Shown here piece by piece: positions 10,415-18,568 of a stretch of 64,000 nt of DNA. The position numbers and the translations under genes are program-made. The notes beneath the pieces were generated by a model. That model searched no databases. It had not been told where the DNA came from and was given only the letters and a program-made list of their open reading frames with translations. The DNA comes from Streptomyces sp. P9-A2 (lineage in GTDB: Bacteria; Actinomycetota; Actinomycetes; Streptomycetales; Streptomycetaceae), in NCBI RefSeq assembly GCF_036634175.1, contig NZ_JAZIFX010000001.1, forward strand, positions 8,060,001-8,124,000. The letters are read 5' to 3'. Position 1 is the first letter of the stretch. Every line of letters starts with the position of its first letter.

Positions 10415-10888
10415 TCAGCCGAACTGGCCGGGCCGGTAGTCGCCGGCGGGCTGCCGGTTGATGACGTTGATGCGGTTGTAGGTGTTGATGACCGCGATGA
10501 GGGAGATGAGCGCGACGAGTTGGTCCTCGTCGTAGTGCTTGGCCGCGTCGGCCCACGCCTGGTCGGTGACGCCGCCGGCGGCATCGGCGATCCGGGTGCC
10601 CTGTTCGGCGAGCTCGAGTGCGGCGCGTTCGGCCTCGGTGAAGACGGTGGCCTCGCGCCAGGCGGCGACGAGGTGGAGGCGCTGGGCGGTCTCGCCGGCG
10701 TGGGCGGCGTCCTTGGTGTGCATGTCGGTGCAGAAGCCGCAGCCGTTGATCTGGCTGGCGCGGATCTTCACCAGTTCCTGGGTGGCGTGCGGCAGGCCCG
10801 ATTCGGACGCCGCCCTGCCCGCCGCGTTGATGTGCCTCAGTACCTTGGCGCCGAGTGCGTTGCCGAAGAAGTCGAGACGGGCATCCAT
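10415..10888 (-). CDS. carboxymuconolactone decarboxylase/AhpD-like alkylhydroperoxidase
   Basis: 157 residues, ATG with AGGAGATC upstream. The CMD-family core is seen as ELVKIRASQINGCGFCTDMH, with the redox CxxC and following His of AhpD-like proteins, then AERAALELAE and the helical C-terminus ending in NTYNRINVINR. Members act in peroxide detoxification or as gamma-carboxymuconolactone decarboxylases; the CxxC...H motif favours the peroxidase type. No alkyl hydroperoxide partner is adjacent. A sigma-factor gene often accompanies such genes in Streptomyces but is absent here. Confidence 0.88.
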   Translation of the reverse strand: MDARLDFFGNALGAKVLRHINAAGRAASESGLPHATQELVKIRASQINGCGFCTDMHTKDAAHAGETAQRLHLVAAWREATVFTEAERAALELAEQGTRIADAAGGVTDQAWADAAKHYDEDQLVALISLIAVINTYNRINVINRQPAGDYRPGQFG

Positions 10889-11403
10889 GGTGATCTCCTG
10901 GGTCAGGATTACGGTGACGTCATCCTGACGGGACAGCCCGCCGAAGTGTGACAGGACCCGGCGGGTGACGTACGTCTCCCTGCCGGAGGAGTGCCGAGAG
11001 GAGTCGGAGAAGGCCCGCGAGGAGAAGGCCGGCGGGACCGCGGAGGTGCCGTTCGGGAAGCGGTGAACGGGCGATAACCTGGCCGTATGCAGGATCATGC
11101 CTCCTCATCCGCCGGGAGCGGCACGGCCCTGCCGCGTGTCCTGGGGGCGCTCGGCGGCCCGTCGCGGCTCGGTCCCGTCCGGGTGCCGTCCGGCGCCCGC
11201 TGTCCCGTCGTCCCGTGCCGCGACGGCCTCGGCGCCCGGCCCCCGGGGCCGCGGTCCTCCGCTCCGCTGTCGGCGGCTGTCGCCGGGCACGCCGGAGGGC
11301 GTGTCGGCAGGCATGTCACCGGGACCCGTGACGAGGACTGACACCCGGCCCGGGTACGGGAACAATGAGGGGACCGGAAGCCGGACGGGGGAGCGGAGCG
11401 TCG
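10889..11403. other. intergenic region, promoters of divergent genes
   Basis: About 515 bases between the AhpD-like gene and the small 75-residue gene. A plus frame from 11087 (84 residues) has an ATG but an Arg/Pro/Gly-biased product without a ribosome site or domain, so I do not call it. No operator or RNA element was recognised. Confidence 0.4.
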
Positions 11404-11631
11404 GTGAGTGAGCGTCAGGAACGTGACTGGGCAGGCATGACGCCCGGGGATTTCGACCGGGACGCACCCCTGTGTCTGAACGTGGGCACCGGGCCCGTCG
11501 TGGTCCCGGCGGAACCCGACGAGTACGGCACGGTGCCCCTGTTCGGTGAGGAGGTACCGGCCCGGCGCCCCGGCCCGCGTCGGCCGCCCCCGCGCGGCGG
11601 CACGCCCGCCGAGCAGGAGCACCTGTTCTGA
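11404..11631 (+). CDS. small conserved-type protein of unknown function
   Basis: 75 residues from a GTG with GGAG about 8 nt upstream; upstream in-frame residues are not protein-like. The product is hydrophilic and acidic in the first 55 residues (DWAGMTPGDFDRDAPLCLN, then a Val/Pro stretch and EYGTVPLFGEE) and has a basic Arg/Pro tail. The ordered composition and correct codon bias suggest a real gene of a Streptomyces-restricted kind. There is no domain, membrane segment or signal, and I cannot assign a function. Confidence 0.6.
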   Translation: MSERQERDWAGMTPGDFDRDAPLCLNVGTGPVVVPAEPDEYGTVPLFGEEVPARRPGPRRPPPRGGTPAEQEHLF

Positions 11632-11658
11632 TCCGGCCCGGTGCGCCGTCACCGACGG

Positions 11659-12151
11659 TCAGCCGGTGTGCAGGGTGCGGGCGGGCAGTAGGACGTGGGC
11701 GGCGGACCGCAGGGTGTCCTGGTCCGAGGTGAACGCGTCCAGGGTCGCGAGGTCGCCGGGCTCGGCACCGGACGGCCAGGGCCGGGTCGTGAAGACGAGG
11801 TACACGTGTCCGCGTTCACGGACGGCGTCGGCCCATTTCGGCGGTGGGACGAACTGGGCGTCGAAACCCGGCATGGTGAGCGACGCCGCACCCGGCACGA
11901 CGAGGACGCCGGACGGCCCGGTCTCCTCGGCGGCGTCGACGAGGCGGCCCGCGGGAGACAGACCCGCGTCGCGCAGCAGGTGCCGCACGGCGTCCGCGGT
12001 GGCGTCGGGGCCGGCTCGCCCCGTTCCCCAGGGAGCAGGCCAGGAGGAAGGGGACGCCGCCGTCGGGTGTTTCCCCGCGCCAGGCCATGACGACGACGGA
12101 ACCCAGGTCGGCGGAGTTCCATGACGGCGCTGCGGTAGAGGTCGTGGACAC
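11659..12151 (-). pseudogene. DUF5949-like protein, single-base frameshift
   Basis: The N-terminal ~43 residues (from GTG 12151: SADLGSVVVMAWRGETPDGG, then LLACSLGNG) and the C-terminal ~125 residues (AGPDATADAVRHLL, LTMPGFDAQFVPPPKWADA, YLVFTTRPWP, AAHVLLPARTLHTG) are two halves of one DUF5949-type product in different frames. The switch falls at the GGGG run near 12027: one extra G moves the ribosome out of frame after SLGNG, and removing it restores a continuous protein of ~163 residues. It is either a recent mutation or a homopolymer error in the assembly. Function of the family is unknown. Confidence 0.75.
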
Positions 12152-12462
12152 CGCGGAACCGTATCGGCGCGGCGGCCCTCAGTTGGCCGGGTATCACCCG
12201 TCCGGGCGATACCCGTGGCCGCATTCCACACGTATGAGGGATGAACAGCCTCCCGGAACGGCCATGTTCGGGGTTTCGGGCGTGAAGCCCGGCGGGCCGG
12301 GAGGGTGCTCCGGGCGCGGGCCGAGGGGTGTTCCGGACGTGAGACAGGACGACATGGCGGATCACGGGCACAGGTATTGAACACGGGCGCTGTTACGGAC
12401 TCGACTGAGGGCCGGGGGGACGCGACCGGCTCCGGTACGGGTCACCACCGGACAACGCGAAT
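12152..12462. other. no gene recognised upstream of the iron box
   Basis: About 310 bases between the DUF5949-like start and the iron box. Open frames here are shadows without ribosome sites. The promoter of the iron-regulated locus must overlap or abut the box at its right end. Confidence 0.45.
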
Positions 12463-12481
12463 TAAGGTTAGGCTAACCTTA
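12463..12481 (+). promoter_or_regulatory. iron box (DmdR1/IdeR/DtxR-type operator)
   Basis: TAAGGTTAGGCTAACCTTA is a perfect 9-1-9 palindrome matching the DtxR-family consensus TTAGGTTAGGCTAACCTAA. It ends 4 bp before the GTG of the ABC ATPase fragment, so the repressor would cover the transcription and translation start. With iron bound, the regulator should shut off the locus. Confidence 0.92.
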
Positions 12482-12485
12482 CGGC

Positions 12486-12868
12486 GTGAAACCTGGTGGA
12501 GAGGCGTCCCCCGGCCTGCGTGGCCATGAGTTGGCGGCGACCGATGTGACCGTGGCGTACGACGGCGTGGACGTCGTCCACGCCGCGGCGTTGACCCTGC
12601 GGCCGGGCGAAGTGACGGCACCGGTCGGTCCCAACGGCAGCGGCAAGTCGGCCCTGTTGCGCACCGTCGCGCGGCTCCAGTCGCCCCGCCGGGCCACGCT
12701 CACGATCGACGCCGACACCGACGGCCTGGCCCTCAGCCCTCGCGAGTTCTCCCGCCGGGTGGCCCTGCTGTTGCAGGGCCGGCCCACGCCCAGCGGTCTG
12801 AGCGTGCGCGACGTCGTCGAGTTCGGCCGCTACCCCCACCGGGGCCGCTGGGGCGGCGCCGACCCCGG
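12486..12868 (+). pseudogene. ferric-siderophore ABC ATPase, 3'-truncated
   Basis: About 125 residues of a FepC/FhuC-type ATPase: LAATDVTVAYDGVDVVH, Walker A GPNGSGKSALLRTVA, a Q-loop LLLQGRPTPSGLSVRDVVEFGRYPH (split here as family signature). The sequence then runs out of homology, and permease sequence begins ~30 bp later in another frame. The signature motif, Walker B and switch His are missing, so the product cannot hydrolyse ATP. The GTG start lies 4 bp after the iron box. In Streptomyces the ATPase is usually a separate ~270-residue gene near the permease; a deletion of about 0.45 kb or a rearrangement explains the join. Confidence 0.85.
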
Positions 12869-12879
12869 CCGCGTCCCGG

Positions 12880-14885
12880 ACGGGCGCGGCCGGGGTGACC
12901 GGGGCACTCGTGCTCCTGGTCGTAGCCCTCGCCGTGGTCGACATCACCCAGGGCACGGCGGCCGTCGGCCCGGCCGAGGTCCTCAAGGCGCTCACCGGCC
13001 GTGCCGACCCGGACGACGCGTCCGTCGTCATCGCCTCACGGCTGCCCCGGACGGCCGCCGGGCTGCTGGTGGGCGCCGCGCTCGGCATGGCCGGCCTCGC
13101 CCTGCAGGCCGTCAGCCGCAACGTCCTGGCCTCCCCGGACACCCTCGCCGTCAACGCGGGCTCCTACCTCGCCCTCGGCCTCGTGGCCGTCACCGGACTC
13201 TCCCTGCCCCTGCTCGCCTCCTCCGGTGTCGCCTTCGCCGGCGGACTCGCGGCGGCGGCCGTCGTCCTCGGGCTGTCCGGGCTCGGGTCGGGAACGGTAC
13301 GACTGGTGCTCGCGCCGGCACCGCGCTCGCCCTCGGCCTCACGGCCGTCACCCAGGGCCTGTTGCTGCTGTTCCCGCAGCAGACCGAGGGCCTGTACCGG
13401 TGGAACCAGGACAGCATCGCCCAGAACGGCTTCGACGGCGTGCTCCAGACGCTGCCCGTCGCGGTCGTCGGCCTGGCCGGCCTGCTGCTCGTCGCCCGCC
13501 GGGTCGACGCCCTCGCCCTCGGCGGCGACGCGGCGCGCGGACTGGGCGTCCCGGTGCGGGCGACCCGGGTCACCGCCGTGGTGCTGGCGACGCTGCTCTC
13601 CGCGGCGGCCGTCACCCTCGCCGGCCCCATCGGGTTCGTCGGCCTGTGCGCCCCCGCCCTGGTCCGGCCCCTCGCACGCCGGTTCCGCGGCATCCACCGG
13701 CTGCGGGCGGGCGTGCCGGCCGCCGGACTGGTCGGCGCGGCGCTGGTCCTCGGGGCGGACGTGCTGTTGCGTACGTTCGTGAGCGCGGACATCTCCGTCG
13801 CGGTGCCCACCGGCGTCGTCACCAGCCTCGTCGGCGCGGTGTTCCTGGTCGTCATGGCGGCCCGGCTCCGCGACACCGCGGGTTCGCCCGCGCCGGACGG
13901 ACTGCGGATCCGCAGCCGCGCCGTCTTCGTGACCACGCTCGCCGTACTGGCCGTCGTCCTGGTCGGCCTGACGATCGCCGCGACCCTCGTCGGCGACAGC
14001 GTGCTCCTGCTGGGCGACGTGCTCAACTGGACGCAGGGCCGGGCCGGGCGGACCGTCTCCTTCGTCCTCGACACCCGCGTCCTCGCCGCGCTCCTCGCGG
14101 GGGCGGCCCTGGCGCTCGCCGGCACGCTGGTGCAGGCCGTCACCCGCAACCCGCTCGCGGAGCCCTCGGTCCTGGGCGTCTCGGACGGCGGCGCGCTCGG
14201 TGCCGTCGTCCTCGTGAGGACGGTGCCCGTCGCCGGGGCGTGGAGCATCGCCGGGGCGGCGTTCGCGGGGGCCGCCGTCACCGCGGTCGTCGTCTTCGGA
14301 CTCGCGGCGCGCGGCGGCTTCCAGCAGAACCGGCTGGTGCTCGTCGGCATCGGTGTGGCGGCCGGGACGACGGCCCTGATCAGCCTGCTGATCGTGCTCA
14401 CCGACCCGTTCAACGCCACGAAGGCCCTCACCTGGCTGTCGGGCTCCACCTACGGCCGGACCATACCCGACGTCCTGCCGCTGGCCGCCGTCCTCGCCGT
14501 CGGCATCGCGATGACGGCGGTACGGCACCGGGAACTCGACCTGGTCTCCCTCGACGAGGACACCCCGCGGCTCCTGGGACTGCGCCTGGCGCGCGGCCGG
14601 CTGGGCTTCCTCGTCGTCAGTGTGCTGCTCACCGCCACCGCGGTGGCCGCCGCGGGCACCATCGGCTTCGTGGGCCTGGTCGCCCCGCACGCGGCCCGGG
14701 CCCTCGTGGGGCGCCGGCACACCCGCGTCCTCCCGGTCGCGGTGCTGCTCGGCGCCGTACTGGTGTGCACCGCCGACCTGTTGGGCCGCACCGTGATCGC
14801 ACCGGCCCAGCTGGGAGCCGGCCTCATGACGGCCGTCATCGGCACGCCGTACTTCCTGTACGTACTGGTGCGCAGCCGGCGGTGA
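12880..14885 (+). pseudogene. double FecCD-type siderophore permease, frameshifted
   Basis: The region encodes a fused two-domain iron permease (FhuB-like, ~665 residues) in two frames. From ~12880 (GTG at 12895 in frame) comes the first domain: LVLLVVALAVVD, SRLPRTAAGLLVGAALGMAG, then LGSGTVRLVLA. Near 13312 the frame changes and continues with GTALALGLTAVTQGLLLLF. Deleting one GC from GCGC there would restore a continuous LVLAGTALALGL. The remainder carries GPIGFVGLCAPALVRPLAR, the second domain (LDTRVLAALLAGAALALAG, NPLAEPSVLGVSDGGALG) and GTIGFVGLVAPHAARALVG, with many membrane helices. The upstream end is fused to the ATPase fragment. The transporter is not functional as written. Confidence 0.85.
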
Positions 14886-14892
14886 CGGAAGA

Positions 14893-14937
14893 GGCCGGGT
14901 GCCGCCGGGCCCTCGGGGCAGCCGACGGCACCCGGCC
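14893..14937. terminator. hairpin between convergent genes (12-bp stem)
   Basis: GGCCGGGTGCCG (14893-14904) pairs with 14926-14937. It lies between the permease remnant and the phospholipase gene. Confidence 0.6.
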
Positions 14938-14954
14938 GGTCCGGGCGGGAACGG

Positions 14955-15407
14955 TCAGCCGAAGACCTTGACCGCCTGGTAGTACGTCCACGCGGTGCTG
15001 TTGCAGGCGGTCTTCGTGGCCCCGGTGTAGCCGGTGCAGACGCGCTTGAGGTCTTCGTAGAAGGCGCTGTCGAGGCGTGCCTTGTTGGCGTCGAAGGAGC
15101 CGGCGGCCTTGTAGTTGCGGTAACCGAAGTCGTGGCGCGCGCAGGACGTCGCGAAGGGGAAGCCGAACGGGTTGTCGGGGGACGTGGAACAGTAGTCGGT
15201 GCTCCAGTCGAACCCGTAGGCGGCCCAGGCGGCCTGGTTGGAGCGCGCGGCGACCCACTGGTTGTGGCTCGACGCGCTGGTCTGCGTCCAGCCGGAGAGG
15301 ACCTGCGCCTTGTCGGCGGGAGCGGCCTCGGCGGCTGCGGCGGTACCCAGGACACCGACGGCGGCGAGAGCCGACGCGGCCAGGGCGGTGGCGAACTTGC
15401 GGTGCAT
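14955..15407 (-). CDS. secreted prokaryotic phospholipase A2
   Basis: 150 residues. A signal peptide (MHRKFATALAASALAAVGVL, cleavage near AEA/APA) precedes a compact domain with the phospholipase A2 active-site segment TSCARHDFGYRNYK; the His-Asp pair matches S. violaceoruber PLA2. Four cysteines (DYCST, SCARH, RVCTG, TACNS) fit its two disulfides. The enzyme releases the sn-2 fatty acid from phospholipids, using calcium. The ATG at 15407 follows GGAGGTATGGG; the in-frame extension to 15455 lacks a site. Confidence 0.93.
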   Translation of the reverse strand: MHRKFATALAASALAAVGVLGTAAAAEAAPADKAQVLSGWTQTSASSHNQWVAARSNQAAWAAYGFDWSTDYCSTSPDNPFGFPFATSCARHDFGYRNYKAAGSFDANKARLDSAFYEDLKRVCTGYTGATKTACNSTAWTYYQAVKVFG

Positions 15408-15714
15408 CCCATACCTCCACGAGACCGCGGTCCGACCATCGGGCCGCAGGTTCATGACAAGAAGATGCCCGTGCCGCCCACGCTTTCACACCATGGACGG
15501 CTCAACAATCTGTTGACGTTCGGGCCGGCCAGGTGTCGTGATCGCGTCGCGTGGACCAACTCCACGGCCGGTGAAGGGAGTCCGGGCTCGCGGGGCCGAC
15601 AGGTGGGACGGAGGATAATCGCTGGGCCTGTGAGAGCGGGGGAGTTATGCTCCTGGTGATGATCACTCACTTCGTTCCGAGAACGGGGGTTCCGTCCGCG
15701 CAAGGTGAGAGCTG
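15408..15714. other. divergent promoter region, no gene
   Basis: About 307 bases between the phospholipase (minus) and the MoxR-cluster gene (plus). It is less GC-rich than its surroundings near 15460-15520 and 15640-15680, as expected of promoters. I cannot name the sites with confidence. Confidence 0.4.
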
Positions 15715-17175
15715 ATGCTCACACCGACCGCGAACGGGGACACTCGTCTTCTTCTCTGGCTGCGCGTGCGGAAGTTCGCCGTGCCGCCCGCCATGATCGA
15801 GACCGCGACCACCCGCCGGCGCGTTGGCGACTGGGCGGGGGCCTGCGCCGCCGCGGGCATCGACGTCGACCTGGACCTGCGGTCCCTGGCCCGCACCCAT
15901 GGCCGGACACTCGCAGCCGAAGTCCGTTCGGACCTGCGCCACTTGGCGCCCGACCTGCTCCGCTGGCAGTTGCCGCGGATTGTCCCCGACGGACTGTTGC
16001 GTCCGGGCCTGACCATCACCCTGGCCCGGTACGGCAGGAGCGGCAGGAGCGCCGGTGGTGGCGGTGACGGCCCCGGGGCCGGTACCGGGTCCGGCCCGGT
16101 GCACCTCGTGGTCCGGACTCCGCCCGCCTGGGCGGACGGTGGCCAGCGGTTCGGCCTGGAGCTGTGGGACGGCCGCCGGCTCCGGGCCGACGCCCGTCAC
16201 CATCCGCACCCGCGCCCGAGCCCGCGCTTCCGCCTCGATCTGCACCGCCACCTGTGGGACGCCCGCCGGAGCGGCGAACTGCGGTCACGCTCCGGGGCGG
16301 ACCGGCCGGCCGACGTCAACGACCGGGCACTACCCCCGGGTTCACCGGAACTGCTCCCGCCCGGCCATCGCTGCGCCGTCGACCGGTGGCGCGACGAGGC
16401 CGCGCTCGTCCTGCGCGACGCGGGGCGCACGACCGGCACGGTCGTCGCACGGATCGGCGACGGACGCCGACTGCTCCTGCACCTGGCCGGTGGCGGGGAC
16501 GACGGCCCGGTACCGCCTGCCCTCCGGCTCTCCCGCGCGCCCGCCGGTGGCAGCGCCTCCACCCTGTCCGTCCTGCCCTACGCGGCCACCCACGTGCTCC
16601 CCGACCTGGAGTTGCTCCGCGCCGGTGCGCTCGGCCCCGGCCGGCTGCACCCGTTGGTCGCCTCGGCGCTCGCACCGGACTCCGTACCGCAGCCGGTGCC
16701 CGGACCGGGGCCGACCGGTTTCCGGCGCGCGCCGGACCCGGCGGACGAGCCGCGTCTCGTGGAGTGCCGGGGAGAGCGGCACCGGATCGGGCTGGTCGGC
16801 GGGGTGCTGGCAGCACTGGACCACGACCCGGCCGAGATCGGGCGGGAGGAACTGCTGGCCGCGCTGACCGGTACGCCGCTGCCCTGCCTCCAGGCCATCG
16901 ACCGGGCGCACCGGCGCCCGGACTGCCTCACCGGCGTCCGCGAACGCCTGGATCACGGCGACATCACCGGCGCGCTGGCCGTGGTCGAGGGACTGCTGGG
17001 TCCCGGCGCGTGCCTGCGTGACGGCCCGTTGCGGGACGAACTCGAGGCGGCCGCCGAGCGGCGGATCACCTACGGCCTGTACCGGGCGGGACTCAGCGAG
17101 CCCGCGCCGGGCCGGCTCCCGCCCGGCAGCCGTCGCCCTCACGACCACCGCCCCCGCCCCCGCCTGGCCATGTGA
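15715..17175 (+). CDS. unknown protein of a MoxR-VWA cluster
   Basis: 486 residues, ATG with AAGGTGAG upstream. I do not recognise the fold. The N-terminal ~90 residues are an ordered helical segment (KFAVPPAMIETATTRRRVGDW, AAGIDVDLDLRSLAR) resembling a small module found before unrelated Streptomyces ATPase-cluster proteins. The middle is Arg/Pro/Gly-rich with beta-like pieces (VHLVVRTPPAW, LELWDGRRL). The C-terminal part (CLQAIDRAHRRPDCLTGVRE, GDITGALAVVEGLLG, RRITYGLYRAG) looks helical. There is no signal or membrane segment, so it is probably cytoplasmic. It precedes the MoxR ATPase by 100 bp on the same strand and is probably cotranscribed. Confidence 0.72.
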   Translation: MLTPTANGDTRLLLWLRVRKFAVPPAMIETATTRRRVGDWAGACAAAGIDVDLDLRSLARTHGRTLAAEVRSDLRHLAPDLLRWQLPRIVPDGLLRPGLTITLARYGRSGRSAGGGGDGPGAGTGSGPVHLVVRTPPAWADGGQRFGLELWDGRRLRADARHHPHPRPSPRFRLDLHRHLWDARRSGELRSRSGADRPADVNDRALPPGSPELLPPGHRCAVDRWRDEAALVLRDAGRTTGTVVARIGDGRRLLLHLAGGGDDGPVPPALRLSRAPAGGSASTLSVLPYAATHVLPDLELLRAGALGPGRLHPLVASALAPDSVPQPVPGPGPTGFRRAPDPADEPRLVECRGERHRIGLVGGVLAALDHDPAEIGREELLAALTGTPLPCLQAIDRAHRRPDCLTGVRERLDHGDITGALAVVEGLLGPGACLRDGPLRDELEAAAERRITYGLYRAGLSEPAPGRLPPGSRRPHDHRPRPRLAM

Positions 17176-17275
17176 CACACCAGTGACACCGCCGGGACCG
17201 CCTTCACGGCGACCCCGCCGCCTCGCCCGCACACCCCCACCCATGCTCGCTCCTCACACCCACAGGTGATGATGT

Positions 17276-18568
17276 ATGCCCACATACGCGCCCTCTGACT
17301 TCCGTCCCGTTCGCCCTCCCGCTTCCGATGCCACCACGATGTCCTTCGACCCGCCCCACGCCTCCCGGCTCGACGTCGCCGGTGATCTGCTCGCCCTCCT
17401 GAGCGACACCACCACCGAACCCCGCCCCGACACCCAGCTGGAGGCACTCACTCTGGCCGTGGCCGCCGACCTGCCGGTCCTGCTGTGGGGCGAGCCGGGG
17501 ATCGGCAAGACCGCTGCCCTCACCCAGCTCGCCGCCGCACTGGACCTGCCGCTGACCACCGTGATCGCCAGCGTGCACGAACCGTCCGACTTCTCGGGGC
17601 TGCCCGTCGTCGGGGACGACCCGGCCGAACAGGGAGTGCCGATGGCTCCGCCGGACTGGGCCGTGCGCCTGGTGCGGGCGGGCCGCGGACTGCTGTTCCT
17701 GGACGAGCTGTCCACCGCTCCTCCGGCCGTGCAGGCCGCCCTGCTGCGACTGGTGCTGGAACGGCGTATCGGCGCCCTCCGACTCCCTCCCGGTGTACGG
17801 ATCGTGGCCGCCGCCAACCCCCGCGCCTCGGCAGCGGACGGCTGGGAACTCAGCCCGCCCCTGGCCAACCGGTTCGTGCACCTTCAGTGGATCCACGACC
17901 ACGGGGTCGTCGTCCGCGGTCTCGGCGGGACCTGGCCCCGGGCGACCCTGCCACGTCTCGACCCGGAGAAACTGCCCGAGGCTGTGGACCTCGCCCGCCG
18001 TGCGGTGTGCGGGTTCCTCACTGCCCGCCCTCCGCTGGTGCACCGGCTGCCCGACAATGAGACCCGCCGGGGCGGGCCCTGGCCCTCACCGCGCAGCTGG
18101 GACATGACCCTGCGCCTGATCGCCTTCGCCACCGCGGCCGGCTCCGCCCGCGACGTGCTCTCCCTGTTGGTCAGGGGCACCGTCGGTGACGGCCCCGGCC
18201 TGGAACTGCTGGCGAGCCTGGACCGGATGGACCTCCCCGACCCCGAAACGCTGCTCGCCGACCCGGCGGGCGCCGAACTGCCCGAACGGGGAGACCTGCG
18301 ACAGGCCGTGCTCGACGGGGTGGTGGCCGCGGTCCGGGCACGCCCGGAGAAGTCCCGCTGGGACGCCGCGTGGGCGCTGCTCGTCCGGGCCGTGGATACC
18401 GGCGCCCCCGACCTCGTGGTCGTCCCCGCCACCACCCTCGCCACCCTGCGCCGCGAGGACTGGGACGTACCGGAGGCGATCGAACGCCTCACCGGAGTGA
18501 TCGCCCTGTCCCGCCGGGCCGACCAGGCGGCGGCCCGCTCCGCCACCCCGGTGAGGGCGGGCCGATGA
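17276..18568 (+). CDS. MoxR-like AAA+ ATPase
   Basis: 430 residues. AAA+ core: Walker A LLWGEPGIGKTAALTQLA (about residues 66-83), the MoxR-type VIASVHEPSDFSGLPVV loop, Walker B GLLFLDELSTAPPAVQAALL and sensor 1 VAAANPRASAADG. The C-terminal ~180 residues are a lid plus helical extension. Family members act as chaperones that remodel or insert metals with a VWA partner. Here the VWA gene overlaps by 4 bp (ATGA), so the two are translated together. ATG at 17276 with AGGTGATG upstream; a later ATG (MSFDPPH) is possible. Confidence 0.9.
   Translation: MPTYAPSDFRPVRPPASDATTMSFDPPHASRLDVAGDLLALLSDTTTEPRPDTQLEALTLAVAADLPVLLWGEPGIGKTAALTQLAAALDLPLTTVIASVHEPSDFSGLPVVGDDPAEQGVPMAPPDWAVRLVRAGRGLLFLDELSTAPPAVQAALLRLVLERRIGALRLPPGVRIVAAANPRASAADGWELSPPLANRFVHLQWIHDHGVVVRGLGGTWPRATLPRLDPEKLPEAVDLARRAVCGFLTARPPLVHRLPDNETRRGGPWPSPRSWDMTLRLIAFATAAGSARDVLSLLVRGTVGDGPGLELLASLDRMDLPDPETLLADPAGAELPERGDLRQAVLDGVVAAVRARPEKSRWDAAWALLVRAVDTGAPDLVVVPATTLATLRREDWDVPEAIERLTGVIALSRRADQAAARSATPVRAGR

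Noticed and set aside
11087..11341. Plus-strand frame of 84 codons upstream of the 75-residue gene
   Set aside because: Has an ATG but low-complexity Arg/Pro/Gly product, no ribosome site and no conserved-looking segment.
13164..14720. Minus-strand frame of 518 codons
   Set aside because: Antisense shadow of the permease remnant, Gly/Asp/Glu/Arg-rich with no domain.
12486..14885. The 799-codon frame as a natural ABC ATPase-permease fusion
   Set aside because: The ATPase lacks its signature and Walker B, and the middle ~140 codons of this frame are Arg/Pro-rich, while the true permease N-terminus is in another frame.
13001..14971. 656-codon frame through the permease region
   Set aside because: Out-of-frame translation of the permease, rich in Arg/Pro; the membrane helices are in the other frames.
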